Below are positions 10,927 through 26,625 of a stretch of 64,000 nucleotides of DNA, piece after piece. The stretch is from NCBI RefSeq assembly GCF_032854445.1, contig NC_088295.1, forward strand, positions 42,147,385 through 42,211,384, read 5' to 3'. Position 1 is the stretch's first letter; each line of letters begins with the position of its first letter. A program made the position numbers and the translations under genes. The notes under the pieces were generated by a model. That model was not told where the DNA came from. It searched no databases and saw only the letters and a list, made by a program, of their open reading frames with translations. This DNA is from Liolophura sinensis (lineage: Eukaryota; Mollusca; Polyplacophora; Chitonida; Chitonidae).

Positions 10927-13031
10927 CCTGAAAGTATTTTTTTTTCTTTCCTCATAATAATGTCAATTATTTTGTTTTATACTGTACTCCGTAATATTTC
11001 ACTTTATGATGGTGACTAGCATTATGGTGGGAGGAAACCAGGGGGATACATAGAGCCCCGAGAAACACAGAGCCCGGGGGAAACCCACGACCAACTGAGG
11101 TTGCTGCGAGACCAAACTCAATACTACAATTCTTCACTGTACTTTGCAATGAGGAAGCCAGCATGAGTTAGGCTTGATGTTCTAGCGATTGGAAAGAAAG
11201 CACCTGTACCCACTAGACAACGGGTACTCCTCAGAAAGCACCATGAAGATAAATAACACACGACATGAATTAAAAAAGCAAACACTTGTGTAACAATATT
11301 ATCCCACATGTATAATAAATAGTTAATTCCCATCATAATTACAATTTAATTTAATTTCGCTGTACACATCTTAGCAGCACTCATAACAAAAGAAAATGTA
11401 CACCATATCCCACCAGTTACGACACTGGTGTCTTGTGATCACACATGGACTTTATAACATTGTGCATAATTTAAAGTCAAAGAGTATCAGTGGCTGACTC
11501 TAGAGCATGCAGAGAAATTGACTAGTGTGTGCCCAAAATTTACATTAGTCAACTTAATCGTATTTTAATGTTAGCACAAAGAAAACGTATACATTTACTG
11601 TATTCAAATTTTGCCTGAACAGGTAACTCCTGCACATCAATGCAAATAAATAACGTTTTCGTTTTCTGAATAAAAGAGGACACTCACTGGCTCAGATGAT
11701 TAATGAGGTGCTGGCCTGCTGCAACTGACAAGTCCTGAACCAATCAGGTCATATGTTGTTGTAATTCAGCTCTCACTGTTTTAGCTGCAGGTTTTATGTT
11801 CAGAGGTTTGTCAGGTACGTGGCAAAGTCTTGTACTATTAAGGCAAAGTATGTCGCAATGCTTCATATAATTTCCATCTGTATTCTTACAATATTTGTTT
11901 TTCATGGTTATACAGTAATTAGGGGCAATTCCAAAGGGCCATTTTTTTCAGTCAGAATTTACATCATAAATTAGTTGAAAGTGGTTAAACTTTTAATTTA
12001 GAGATATGTGAGAGTCTATGTCAAATCCGCCAAATGAGGCTCAGTCCTCCTTCATAAAGTGCCCACTGAAATATTCATTTTATGTTGGAGTGCGAGCTTC
12101 AACATATACATAACACATAATTACAAGATTTAGTTTCTTTCTTGGACGTGGACTTTTCAGCTGATAAGATGTTGATCACTGAAATAACACATTTTAAGTT
12201 TGCAAAAAAAGTTAAATTACTGCGTTACAGTTTGCAATACAATACTACAAGTCTTATTGAGATAACTCACGAAAGAGTCACAAACTGGTATACCACCTCA
12301 CAAGGGAACATTAAGCTTACTAATACCACATACTTAGATGTACAAGCAGGTCTCAGATCAGGAGACTAAAGACATTCGATTTCATTATGGAAAGGCAATT
12401 AATCTTTTTCCTCCATTTATCCATGACATTCTAGCAGGTTACAGTTCATATTCCAATTGAAATAATGCAAATAATGCCCATAGTACAGACACTATTGCTA
12501 CCAGTTCTTATAACTACATATTTCTGGCGAAAAACCAGAGGGCATACAGTACTTCTTCACCTATTGACCCGTTTTTATCTTTTATTTTTGTTAACCGCTT
12601 TTTTTCTCAAAGCCTTTCAGTAGGCTATCCCAACTCTTCAAATTCAGATTCACAAATTCCACTTTAAAGTTGGCGATGGACACGCATATTTTGGGCATTT
12701 GGGATTTTCACTTCCAACATTTTTTCTTTAAGGTGATTTTTCAATGATACATCCTTGTAACAATAAATCTGATTTCACTGTCTGTTGTTAAGCTGAGTGT
12801 ATTGACCATGAACTTAAATTAAAAACACCATGCATTGTAAAAAGCATTGGAACCCTTGACAGCCAATGAGTTCTTTTGTTGACACTCCATAATATAATCA
12901 GATCTTAGAGGTGTGTAATACGGGTACCCTATCCGTGAGTTGTCTTCCTTTACACATCATTTTGGTTTTGAGCAAAGTTAACTGGGTTGGCTGCTCTCAG
13001 CTCTGCCGACCTTTATCCTCTAGGGTTTAAG
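10927..13031. other. Intergenic region between PTCD1 and TVP23 (convergent)
   Basis: The two genes converge here. An inverted SINE family A fragment lies at about 10975-11110 ('ttatactgtactccgtaatatttcactttatgatgg', 'gtgggaggaaacca'). A possible further tRNA-headed fragment begins near 11690 ('actcactggctcagatgattaatg'). The part nearest 13032 should include the TVP23 3' UTR. I see no other coding sequence. Confidence 0.6.
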
Positions 13032-17899
<4,868 letters not shown>

Positions 17900-18246
17900 A
17901 ATTACCTGCAGTTGAAATTTTCACATGTATGTTGAAGTAAATCACATGTATGGATTGAAATGGTAAAGAAATTATCTTGTAAACTTGCTTACGGAATCTT
18001 GTTCTGCCATCACATAACCGGAAGTGAATGTGTGGGTCTATACTCTCCATTCATGGAATAATATTGTACCTAACCTCGTAAAAGGCCTCGTCATCACCCA
18101 AGGGAGAAAACCGTCGGTGCGCGGAGAGCTCAACTTGTTTCTATTTCCGTCTCCGCACGTGGATTTTAAAATTTGTGTTGACAGTGGTTGATCAATCCAG
18201 TTGTTCACGATGTGGATGAAACAATTATTGTCATAAGGTCACGAAA
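17900..18246. promoter_or_regulatory. Shared divergent promoter of TVP23 and PLD6
   Basis: Only 347 bases separate the two start codons of these divergent genes. The stretch 18060-18160 is locally GC-richer and has several CG dinucleotides ('accgtcggtgcgcggagagctc', 'gtctccgcacgtgg'), typical of a bidirectional housekeeping promoter. No TATA box stands out. A probable TVP23 non-coding exon (donor GTAAGC near 17990 on the minus strand) would place that gene's transcription start above 18000. Confidence 0.55.
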
Positions 18247-21200
18247 ATGCCTCGGTGTAGTTCAGGCATACTGAAGACAGTTGGCGCAATTTTAATTGCT
18301 GGGGTTGCCACTGAAATAGGTTATCAGCTTTACTTGTATTTCACACATAAGCGAAAAGATAAAACTTTCCCTAATGACAAAAGAGTCTTCATCAACAAAG
18401 TGCTAATCTTTCCTGATAAATCTGTGGCCTGCAAGAAACATTTTCTAACGGAAAATGGTTGTGGAAATGAGAACTGCAGATTTTCACACGAGAAATCTTC
18501 CCTGAGCGAGCTTTTCCAGTATCTGAACAGTGCCAAGTCCTCGTTAGACGTGTGTGTGTTCACAATATCGTTCGAAGATTTGGCAGATATTCTGGTGGCA
18601 AAAGCGAAGGCTGGCGTGACTGTACGTGTGATAGCAGATGATGAACAGGTGGATGTTCCCGGATCTCAGATTTGGAAACTTAGGGCACAAGGTATATAAA
18701 AAAAAATGAACATGGGAGCTTAAGAGATTTTAATTCAGTTCTTTGATACTCTTCCTGCAAGATACATATAGCAGCCCCTGTCCCATGTTAGCGCCACATA
18801 CCGTGTAGTGTTAGTGAAGGTGTAGAGGTACATGGAGCTAGTCCCACGTAACTCCACGAGGGAAATTAACTGACCTTTACAACTGAAACACATCCATATA
18901 TTGGGTATAGACTGATTCCCTAAGTCATTCGAAATCTGTTGGATTGAATTGCTCAGTTCAAGTTTATATAGTTGGATTACTGTTTAAAGATGATTTACTG
19001 ATGCAGACATTGGCATGTCTACAGTTGGGATGACTCAGGGAATCAGTGTATACCAAATATAAGGAAGGATTCAAGTTGTAAAGGTCAGTGAAATTTTGTT
19101 GTTCAATAGATAGGCAGCCATCCAGGGCTCTACGTAAGGAGAGCGAAATGTTTTGAGGGTATTTTCATACCTGTTAATTACCCCTCTATACTATGCATAT
19201 TTTCAGTCAACTGTCAGATTTTTTCAGAAATTAAGTCATCGTTGATCTTGCTCAGAACTTGGTGAACACCCAGATGTACCCCAAGCCCATTGAACCATTT
19301 GGCTACGGTGTGGGCAAAGTGACATGTACATAGATCCTGCATGGCTTCTTCAGGCCAGCTTAACGCCCCCTCCGTGCCCCTACACCTGTCCCCATTCGGT
19401 CTGTTCCTCACACCCCTACCCCCATTTGACCAAACCAGTTTGGTGTGTGTCCCTCACAGAGTTCTTTTTAAACAGAGATCATCATTGACGTCACAGCTGC
19501 AAGCCACTTAAGTTCTAGACTGGCCTTCAGAAAACTGTACTTTTAAGCCATTTTGACCCACAAAGTGAAAGTTATGTGTTATCCCCACATGATAATCTGC
19601 ACATACAGAAATAAAACCAAAGCATTTCGTATGTCCTTTGATTATTTGCAATCATATTTATAAACATATGCATATCCCAAAGTTTTGTTGACAGGAAACG
19701 TATGGATCTCATAAATGATATAAAGTTTCATTTTATATAGCCTAAAATGATGAGCTTAATATATGTATGTACATTTAGATTGGTTCTGCTGTTTGAATGG
19801 GCAGTGTTATTGATGCCCAGCTAGGCTTTCTTAATTGGCACTATTCTTTGTTAATCATTGTCATGAATCATTAACTGGCCAATCTCACCTATCGTTACAT
19901 ACAGTAAATGATGTAATTATTATAAATAATCAAATACATTACTTGTAGGTTAGTTTGAATTCTCAAAATCTTTGTGTTCCCCACAGCCCTTTGCTTTAAA
20001 GGACAATACAGCATCTTGCTTAAAGATATTTCAATCGACAGCAGAATACTCAAGCTTTCTATAAAGTATCATACTTTATTATTTTAATGAGATTTTGCCA
20101 GATACATTTAGAACGAAATGACAATACTGCAGAAATGGCTGGTATGAGTCGAGGCAGTCATCTTGAGAATTGTATCCAATCAAACTCATTGTTATCAGAT
20201 TGCGCCGCTAATGTTGTGACGTAGCCTTTACCCATTCACTCCATGAAGTGACATAAGATAACACAGAACGGCTGCATAACACATCATTTTGATATCGTTT
20301 ACAACGATTTAGTTGCATGTAACTGAACGGCCATTTCAAACAGCGTTGTGGGACAGATCTGTATCATTTAAGGATCACCACAGACGTGAAAATCAAGCGA
20401 TTTACAAGCCATGCAATATTCAATGACGATATCACAAATAATGTTGGACAGTAGCATGTACCGCCTTCCTAATAGAACCTAGGCCTACTTAGTCACATTA
20501 CTCAAATTATACAAATGTATGTTTTGTCGTTCATTTCCCTGTTCAGTAAGCAGTTTCTACATATCAGAGTCAGTGAAAAGCTCATTAGGGATGACGAGGG
20601 TTTATGGGAATGAACACGGCATATCACTGGACAGTGCTTAAAATTAATTAAATCCCATAATATATTTTTTTTTCTCTGAATTTATTACAATTGAAGAATT
20701 TAAATATTACTCCTTTGTCTTTCTTGCATACAAAGAGTGTTTTATTTTTCTGCTTTCTTTTATAAAATACAGTAAAATTACTGGAGTGCCTTTTTCAAAC
20801 TGAGGTGCTATCTGCGACGTCTGCGATAACTAGGAAGCACAAAATCCAGTAACAGTTGAATGCCTAGATTAGCCCCAGTGGTGCTCAGAAGCATGAATCT
20901 AGTTGTACAACAATCCTATTGTAATTTTGACCCATATTTAATATGGGCCAAAATCAGCAGCACAACCCCTCCGGAGGCTGCAACCTAAACAAGAAATACC
21001 CTGGCCATGCATCTGCAGGCTTTAAACAGGGTCGCTGGAGTTCCTTGTCAATAATATAGTAGGCCAGCTGTATCAACAGTTCAGTCAGTGGAAGAATTTC
21101 CTTCCAGTATGTCCAATTTTGGAGATAGCTATTTATGACTTGGGCCTCCATTGCCAAAGTTTAAAATTTTTATCTGCCGTAGGCTACTGCTTAGGCAGTT

Positions 21201-21785
21201 ATACAGAGAATACCTTTGATGTCAGAGAGCCAGAGCATAGGTGATGTCACACCTTGCCCTCCATAATAGAGACGTGCTGAAGCTGTGTCAAGATGAAGTT
21301 TCATTAAACTTTTACTGGGTCAGAAAAATCTAAAAAAATATGTATATGTATGTGCCGGTTTGAGATACTTTGAATGGTAGTCTTTCGGTGGACATAAACA
21401 TTAGTCAGGTACTGTCTTTCACTTTAATATCTGGAAGATTAAAACAAATTGTGTGTGACTTATTTCTTTTGTACAGTTATAAAAGGGAGTATTCAAACAG
21501 TGAATCTTGGTGTTTTTTTTTGTAGGTATAGCCCTGAGGACGGACAACTCATCTTATTTTATGCACCACAAGTTTGTAATAATCGACAACAGCCTTTTAA
21601 TCAATGGTTCTTTCAACTGGACGAGACAGGCAATCATGGGCAATCAGGAAAACCTTGTGATTGTAAACCATCCAGAGATACTGGAAGAGTTTAAGAAAGA
21701 GTTCAGTAAACTTTGGGAAGACTTTGACCCTAAATTTATCAGCAATCAACCACATTTACGTGCCATTCACAATTATCGTCACTGA
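18247..21785 (+). CDS. PLD6: Mitochondrial cardiolipin hydrolase / phospholipase D6 (Zucchini)
   Basis: Two coding exons, 18247-18691 and 21526-21785, give 234 residues (human 252). Residues 9-33 form a hydrophobic N-terminal anchor, followed by basic residues (HKRKDK), as expected for an outer mitochondrial membrane protein. A CCCH-type finger is seen as C62-x9-C72-x4-C77-x3-H81. The phospholipase D half-site is complete: H162-x-K164-x4-D169, then NGSFNW at 175-180. A single HKD motif means the enzyme must act as a homodimer. Family members either cleave cardiolipin or act as the endonuclease that makes piRNA 5' ends; both roles are described, and the sequence does not decide between them. 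The intron (2.8 kb, GT-AG) breaks a glycine codon at the same general place as in vertebrates, after the DVPGSQIWKLRAQG block. No missing catalytic residue was seen. Confidence 0.96.
18868..19095. repeat. Fold-back element in the PLD6 intron
   Basis: The left arm, about 18868-18935, contains ACTGACCTTTACAACT, TATTGGGTATAGACTG and ATTCCCTAAGTCAT. The right arm, about 19027-19095, contains the reverse complement of each in reverse order (GATGACTCAGGGAAT, CAGTGTATACCAAATA, AGTTGTAAAGGTCAGTG). Arms are about 68 bases with a spacer of about 90. This fits a short non-autonomous inverted-repeat element. Confidence 0.75.
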
Positions 21786-22099
21786 CACCTGGCAATTCAA
21801 AAAGGATGTGCAAATGCATTTACATGTATTTTATTTAAGATTAGAACTACCTTCACATCACAATGCTTAATTTTTGGCCTTTGACATGTTTGAAGTTAAA
21901 ATTTGACTATTTTCTATAGCTTATGGCTGACATGGTCAAAATTTTAATTGTTGGACCCTAAATAAGCTCTAAAAATCCTATTTCAAATTTTTATCTTTAG
22001 CTTGGCTTTATTGAATCGGGCCCCTTGTGTGAAAGGACTTTTAAATACCAGGCCTATTGTTATGTTTTCAGTAGCAGTAGCAAATAATAGGAGATCTAC

Positions 22100-22264
22100 T
22101 GTCGCTCTCCAACCCTTTTCGCATGTTTGCAAGTGTTGAAGCATTTTCTCAAGGCATGTCTGTTTAGACTGATAAAATTATACTTTTTGTGAAGCCCTGA
22201 AATTGGACAACCTAACCTATGTAGCTTTCTCTCCAAAATTTAATGAAAAAGGTTGAGGAATTAT
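22100..22264 (+). repeat. MITE family E copy (decayed)
   Basis: The left end is 'ctccaacccttttcgcatg' and the right end is 'aaaaaggttgaggaattatgg'. The middle shares 'attatactttttgtgaagccctgaaattggacaa' blocks with the well-preserved copy at 58095-58306. Confidence 0.6.
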
Positions 22265-22714
22265 GGTACCAATAGACAAAGATGCTATAAATGTGGAAAA
22301 GCTTGTTCATTTCAGAAGTGGAATGATGTACCTATGTGCAGACAGCGAACAGGCTCAACTTGTTATAGTTCTGGGAGGATCATTGGTTACCATAACTCTC
22401 ATTGGTTTGGTACTTTTTGTTAAAAATTTTGCCACAAATATACGCATATATCAATTAAAAAAAAAAACAAAAAAAACAACGTGCAATGTATAGTGTATAG
22501 TATTTTGAATGAAGATGAGACCAGCATTTCATGTATAAAGCTTTAATAGCAGTGTAACTTCATGAATAATTTTTTCGATTCAAATGTATTTTTTTCTGTG
22601 TATTATTCAGTATTTAGATTGCTTTTCACATTTCATCATGGTTTTATAGCAGTGAATTAACATTTTAAAGAGATTATACCTGGTTTTTGATCTTCACATA
22701 CTGATTTCTTTATT

Positions 22715-23150
22715 TGAGTTATATGCTGCACTCAAGAATATTTCAATTATACACTGGCAGCCAGCATTATGTTGGGAGGAGACCAGTCAGAGCCGAAAGA
22801 AACTCACAACCATCCGCAGATTATTGCATACTCTGATAGATAGTCTGATAGATGTACATGTGGAAATCTATTCACCTATATGTTTATGGTTTAAACACAT
22901 CTTCAACCAAAGGTTATGAATTTTTAGAAGATTTATTTATTTTTTTGACTGGTGTTTTACGCCATACTGAAGAATATTTCACTTATACCACAGTGACCAG
23001 TACTATGGGAGGAAACCTGGTAAAGCCTGTGGGAAACCCACGACCACCTGCAGGTTGAATACTTTTATAGTGATACGGGTCGTTGCACTGACCCCTTAAT
23101 GCTGAATGCCAAGCGAGGAAGCTACAACTTCCTCTTTTAAGATCTTTGGT
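22715..23150 (-). repeat. Inverted SINE pieces: two family A tails and a family B fragment
   Basis: At 22715-22830 and again at 22925-23055 the sequence is the reverse complement of the family A 3' half ('ggtgttttacgccatactgaagaatatttcac', 'gggaggaaacc', 'acccacgaccacctgcagg'). From about 23060 it switches to the reverse complement of the family B body ('agtgatacgggtc', 'gccaagcgaggaagctacaacttcctctttt'). The abrupt A-to-B junction suggests nested insertion or recombination. Confidence 0.75.
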
Positions 23151-24559
23151 CTGGTAAAATTGATGCTCCACACATTGGTTACACATGATCAGTCTATTTG
23201 TGACAATTGCTTTGCTGAGAAAGGATTGAATAGCTAGATATCCTTTTGCATGAGCTTTGCTAAGTCCTACTGTTTTCATATATATGGTGTAAAACAACAA
23301 TGAAATAAATAAATAAATTAATATTAATTTGACTTTCATAATTTGGGTCAAATTGGAACCACTATGAAAATTAATTATTGCACAAAAGCAAAAAAATTGC
23401 ATTATACCAAGGGTGGTATTCACTGGTAGTACATTACCAGTAACTGAATAAGAGAGGAAAAATATATAAAATTTGGTTTAATGGCTTAGAGGGAAAATCT
23501 AAAGTCATTTTCCAAGTAAAGTCTCTTTACACTATACTCATGACTTGTTCACTTTAATGTATGATGGCGGTTGGTTAAATGGCTGGAGGAAACTGAACTG
23601 TATGGGGTAAACCAGTGAAATTAGGTCAGTTTATAGCACTACTGAAAAAAAAAGAAGCTGTATGTTGTATTGGTGAAAGACCAAAATGTTTGTTGAGTGC
23701 CACTGACTGCAAATATGAGTGCCATTGACTGTGTAGGACACCAAGAAGAATCTGGATTCTATTACCTGGCCTATTAACAAGTGAGACTAAAATCTGGAAA
23801 CAAACTTCATTTATATATTTCTTCATGTTTATAAATACACATCTGAAATGAGATACAATGCAATTATTTCACAATAATCAACGATTCAGAACATAGCATT
23901 TGTCTTTAATAGCTTATGTTCTTCACCTTACATTTACTTCCTTTACACAATAAAGCAAACTTAAAATGAATGTGTACCAAATAAAATAAAGTCTGAAATA
24001 TAACACACTGGCATCAACTGAGAAACTAAACCCGAACAAATTCTGATCCAATTACACCATGACATACCTCTGTAATTGTCATCTCTTTAATCTTATATTT
24101 AAATAATCCACAACAAAACCTAACTGATCTGTGCCTTAAAGGCCAATTATAAAAGGAAATACTCTTAGGCTATCTTGTTTCTTTGAAGTTTAAGTAACTA
24201 ACACAAATTGCCACTCCGGAATCAGATCTTGGTCCTGGTTATACATTGACATTCTAAATGTCTTCGAATTGCATGTACCTTGAATACACTTTGTTCAAAT
24301 ATTATTTGAAGATAAACACAAGCAATTTCAATGAACAGCGCTTAAAAGTCCTTTAAGTATACAATCACTTGAACAGCACGTATATAATCTGTCCATTTTT
24401 TTAAATTATGAAAATATTCCAACGTAAATCAGCTACATATCCCACAAGCCAGTTCTATCTTCCTCATTTCACCACCTGCTTCACAGGCAAATAGATTCAT
24501 GTCTATTGGCTGAGATAACAAAGATTACAAACCTTGTTACGGACATATTTTACCGTGTT

Positions 24560-25020
24560 GACCTTCACACAAAGCATCTTGACACACAGCACAAACTAAG
24601 TCCATCTCCACAAAGACGCGTGGATTTAGGTTTTAAGTTCAATTAAGTGTACATAGCCCACCTCCACACAAAGCACAGACTGCTCCCATTTGTAGGTAAA
24701 GCACTTAACCCATCTCCACATAAAGTACAAACTTAACCTATTTCCATGTGATGCAAAGAGAACCCGACTACACTGACCAGAACCTTAACCCTTCTTCACA
24801 TGTAGCATAGATTTAACTCAGATACATCTCTAATCCACCTTCACATGAAGAATGTTTGTGGTGGGATAAGCCTGTGCTCCATATGGAGACTTAACTCACA
24901 TCCACATGAAGCAGACAATCCCCCTTCACATGATGCATGAATGTAACAAACTTTAAGTATAAGTTTATCCGCCTCCAAATGAAGTAGGGATTTAACACCT
25001 CCATATAGAACAGACTTTAT
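24560..25020. repeat. Degenerate flank of the minisatellite complex
   Basis: Spaced, divergent versions of the repeat word (ACC-CA-TCTCCACA, CTTCACATGATGCATG, TCCACATGAAGCAGA) occur here, increasingly similar to the uniform array that begins at 25021. It looks like the old eroded edge of the same repeat lineage. Confidence 0.6.
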
Positions 25021-25505
25021 CCGCCTCCACATGATGCACGGACGACCCACATCCACATGATGCAAGGACGACCCACACCCACATGATGCACGGACGACCC
25101 ACATCCACATGATGCACGGACGACCCACACCCACATGATGCACGAACGACCCACATCCACATGATGCACGGACGACCCACACCCACATGATGCACGGACG
25201 ACCCACATCCACATGATGCACGGACGACCCACACCCACATGATGCACGGACGACCCACATCCACATGATGCACGGACGACCCACACCCACATGATGCACG
25301 GACGACCCACATCCACATGATGCACGGATGACCCACACCTACATGATGCACGGACGACCCACATCCACATGATGCACGGACGACCCACATCCACATGATG
25401 CACGGACAACCCACACCCACATGATGCACGGATGACCCACACCCACATGATGCACGGACGACCCACATCCACATGATGCACGGACGACCCACACCCACAT
25501 GACGT
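25021..25505. repeat. 26-bp minisatellite with alternating unit types
   Basis: About 18 nearly identical units of 26 bases (core CACATGATGCACGGACGACC) run without interruption. Two unit types, one with CCCACATC and one with CCCACACC, mostly alternate, giving a 52-base higher-order period. Because 26 is not a multiple of three and the unit has no stop on the minus strand in any frame, all three minus frames stay open for over 150 codons. The resulting 'proteins' are only translations of the repeat. Confidence 0.95.
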
Positions 25506-25599
25506 ACAGACTTAATAGACTGAAACTGCCCTATGTTACTGCCAATTTCCTTCCACTCTTCTCCATGGTATCACAGACAATGAGACTTTTGCTACATCA

Positions 25600-26625
25600 T
25601 GATCTGATTTTTTCAGCGTATCACAGCCTTCTCCCACCTGAATCAGACGTGTCTTCCCTCCCATCTAAATCAGGTTACTCTCCCCTCCACCTGACCAGAC
25701 CACTCTCCCTCTCCCACCTGAATCAGACTACTCTCCTCCTCTTACTTGAATCAGAAGGCTGATCCCCTTCTCACATGAGTAAGACTACTCTTTCCCCTCC
25801 CACCTGGATTATGTTACTCCCTCCCAAAGCTGAACCAGACTGCTCTCCCCTCCCACCTGACTCAGTCTACTCTCCCCATCTCCAACCTGAATCGTGTTAC
25901 TCTCCCTTCCACTGTCCCCCTCCCACATGGATCAGACTGCTCTCCCCTCCCACATGAATCAGACTGTCCCCCTCCCACACCCACATGGATCATCCTGCTT
26001 TCCCTCCCAAGTGAATCAGATTACTGTCCCCTTTCCACCTGAATCAGACTGCTCTCCCCTCCCACATGAATCAGACTGCTCTCCCCTCCCACATGAATCA
26101 GACGGCTCTCCCCTCCCACATGGATCAGACTGCTCTCCCCTCCCACATGAATCAGACTGCTCTCCCCTCCCACATGAATCAGACTGTCCCCCTCCCACAC
26201 CCACATGGATCATCCTGCTTTCCCTCCCAAATGAATCAGATTACTGTCCCCTTTCCACCTGAATCAGACTGCTCTCCCCTCCCAAATGAATCAGACGGCT
26301 CTCCCCTCCCACATGAATCAGACTGCTCTCCCCTCCCACATGAATCAGACTGCTCTCCCCTCCCAAATGAATCAGACGGCTCTCCCCTTCCACCTGAATC
26401 AGACTGCTCTCCCCTCCCAAATGAATCAGACGGCTCTCCCCTCCCACATGAATCAGACGGCTCTCCCCTCCTACATGAATCAGACTGCTCTCCCCTCCCA
26501 CATGAATCAGACGCTCTCCTTTCCCATATGGATCAGACTACTGTCCACATCCCACCTGAATCGGACTACTCTCGCCTACCTGAATCAAACTGCTCTCCCC
26601 CTTCCACCTGAATCACACTACTCTT
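25600..26625. repeat. 27-bp pyrimidine-rich minisatellite
   Basis: The unit is close to CAGACTGCTCTCCCCTCCCA followed by CATGAAT, repeated about 30 times, irregular on the left and regular from 25900. A 220-base block is itself repeated: the segment with 'cccacacccacatggatcatcctgctttccc' occurs at about 25975 and again at about 26195. One strand is almost free of G runs and very C/T-rich. As 27 is divisible by three, both strands carry long open frames; these are not genes. Confidence 0.93.

Noticed and set aside
22263-22493. 76-codon frame with one hydrophobic segment
   Set aside because: It starts at the edge of a MITE copy, ends in a poly-A-rich stretch, and shows no recognisable family or splice partners.
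24841-25498. Three overlapping minus-strand frames of 154-168 codons rich in C, G, V and H
   Set aside because: They are translations of the 26-bp minisatellite in three frames. Overlap and perfect periodicity exclude ordinary genes.
24560-26625. CRISPR-like array of regular repeats
   Set aside because: Units are contiguous without unique spacers, and the genome is clearly eukaryotic; it is a minisatellite.
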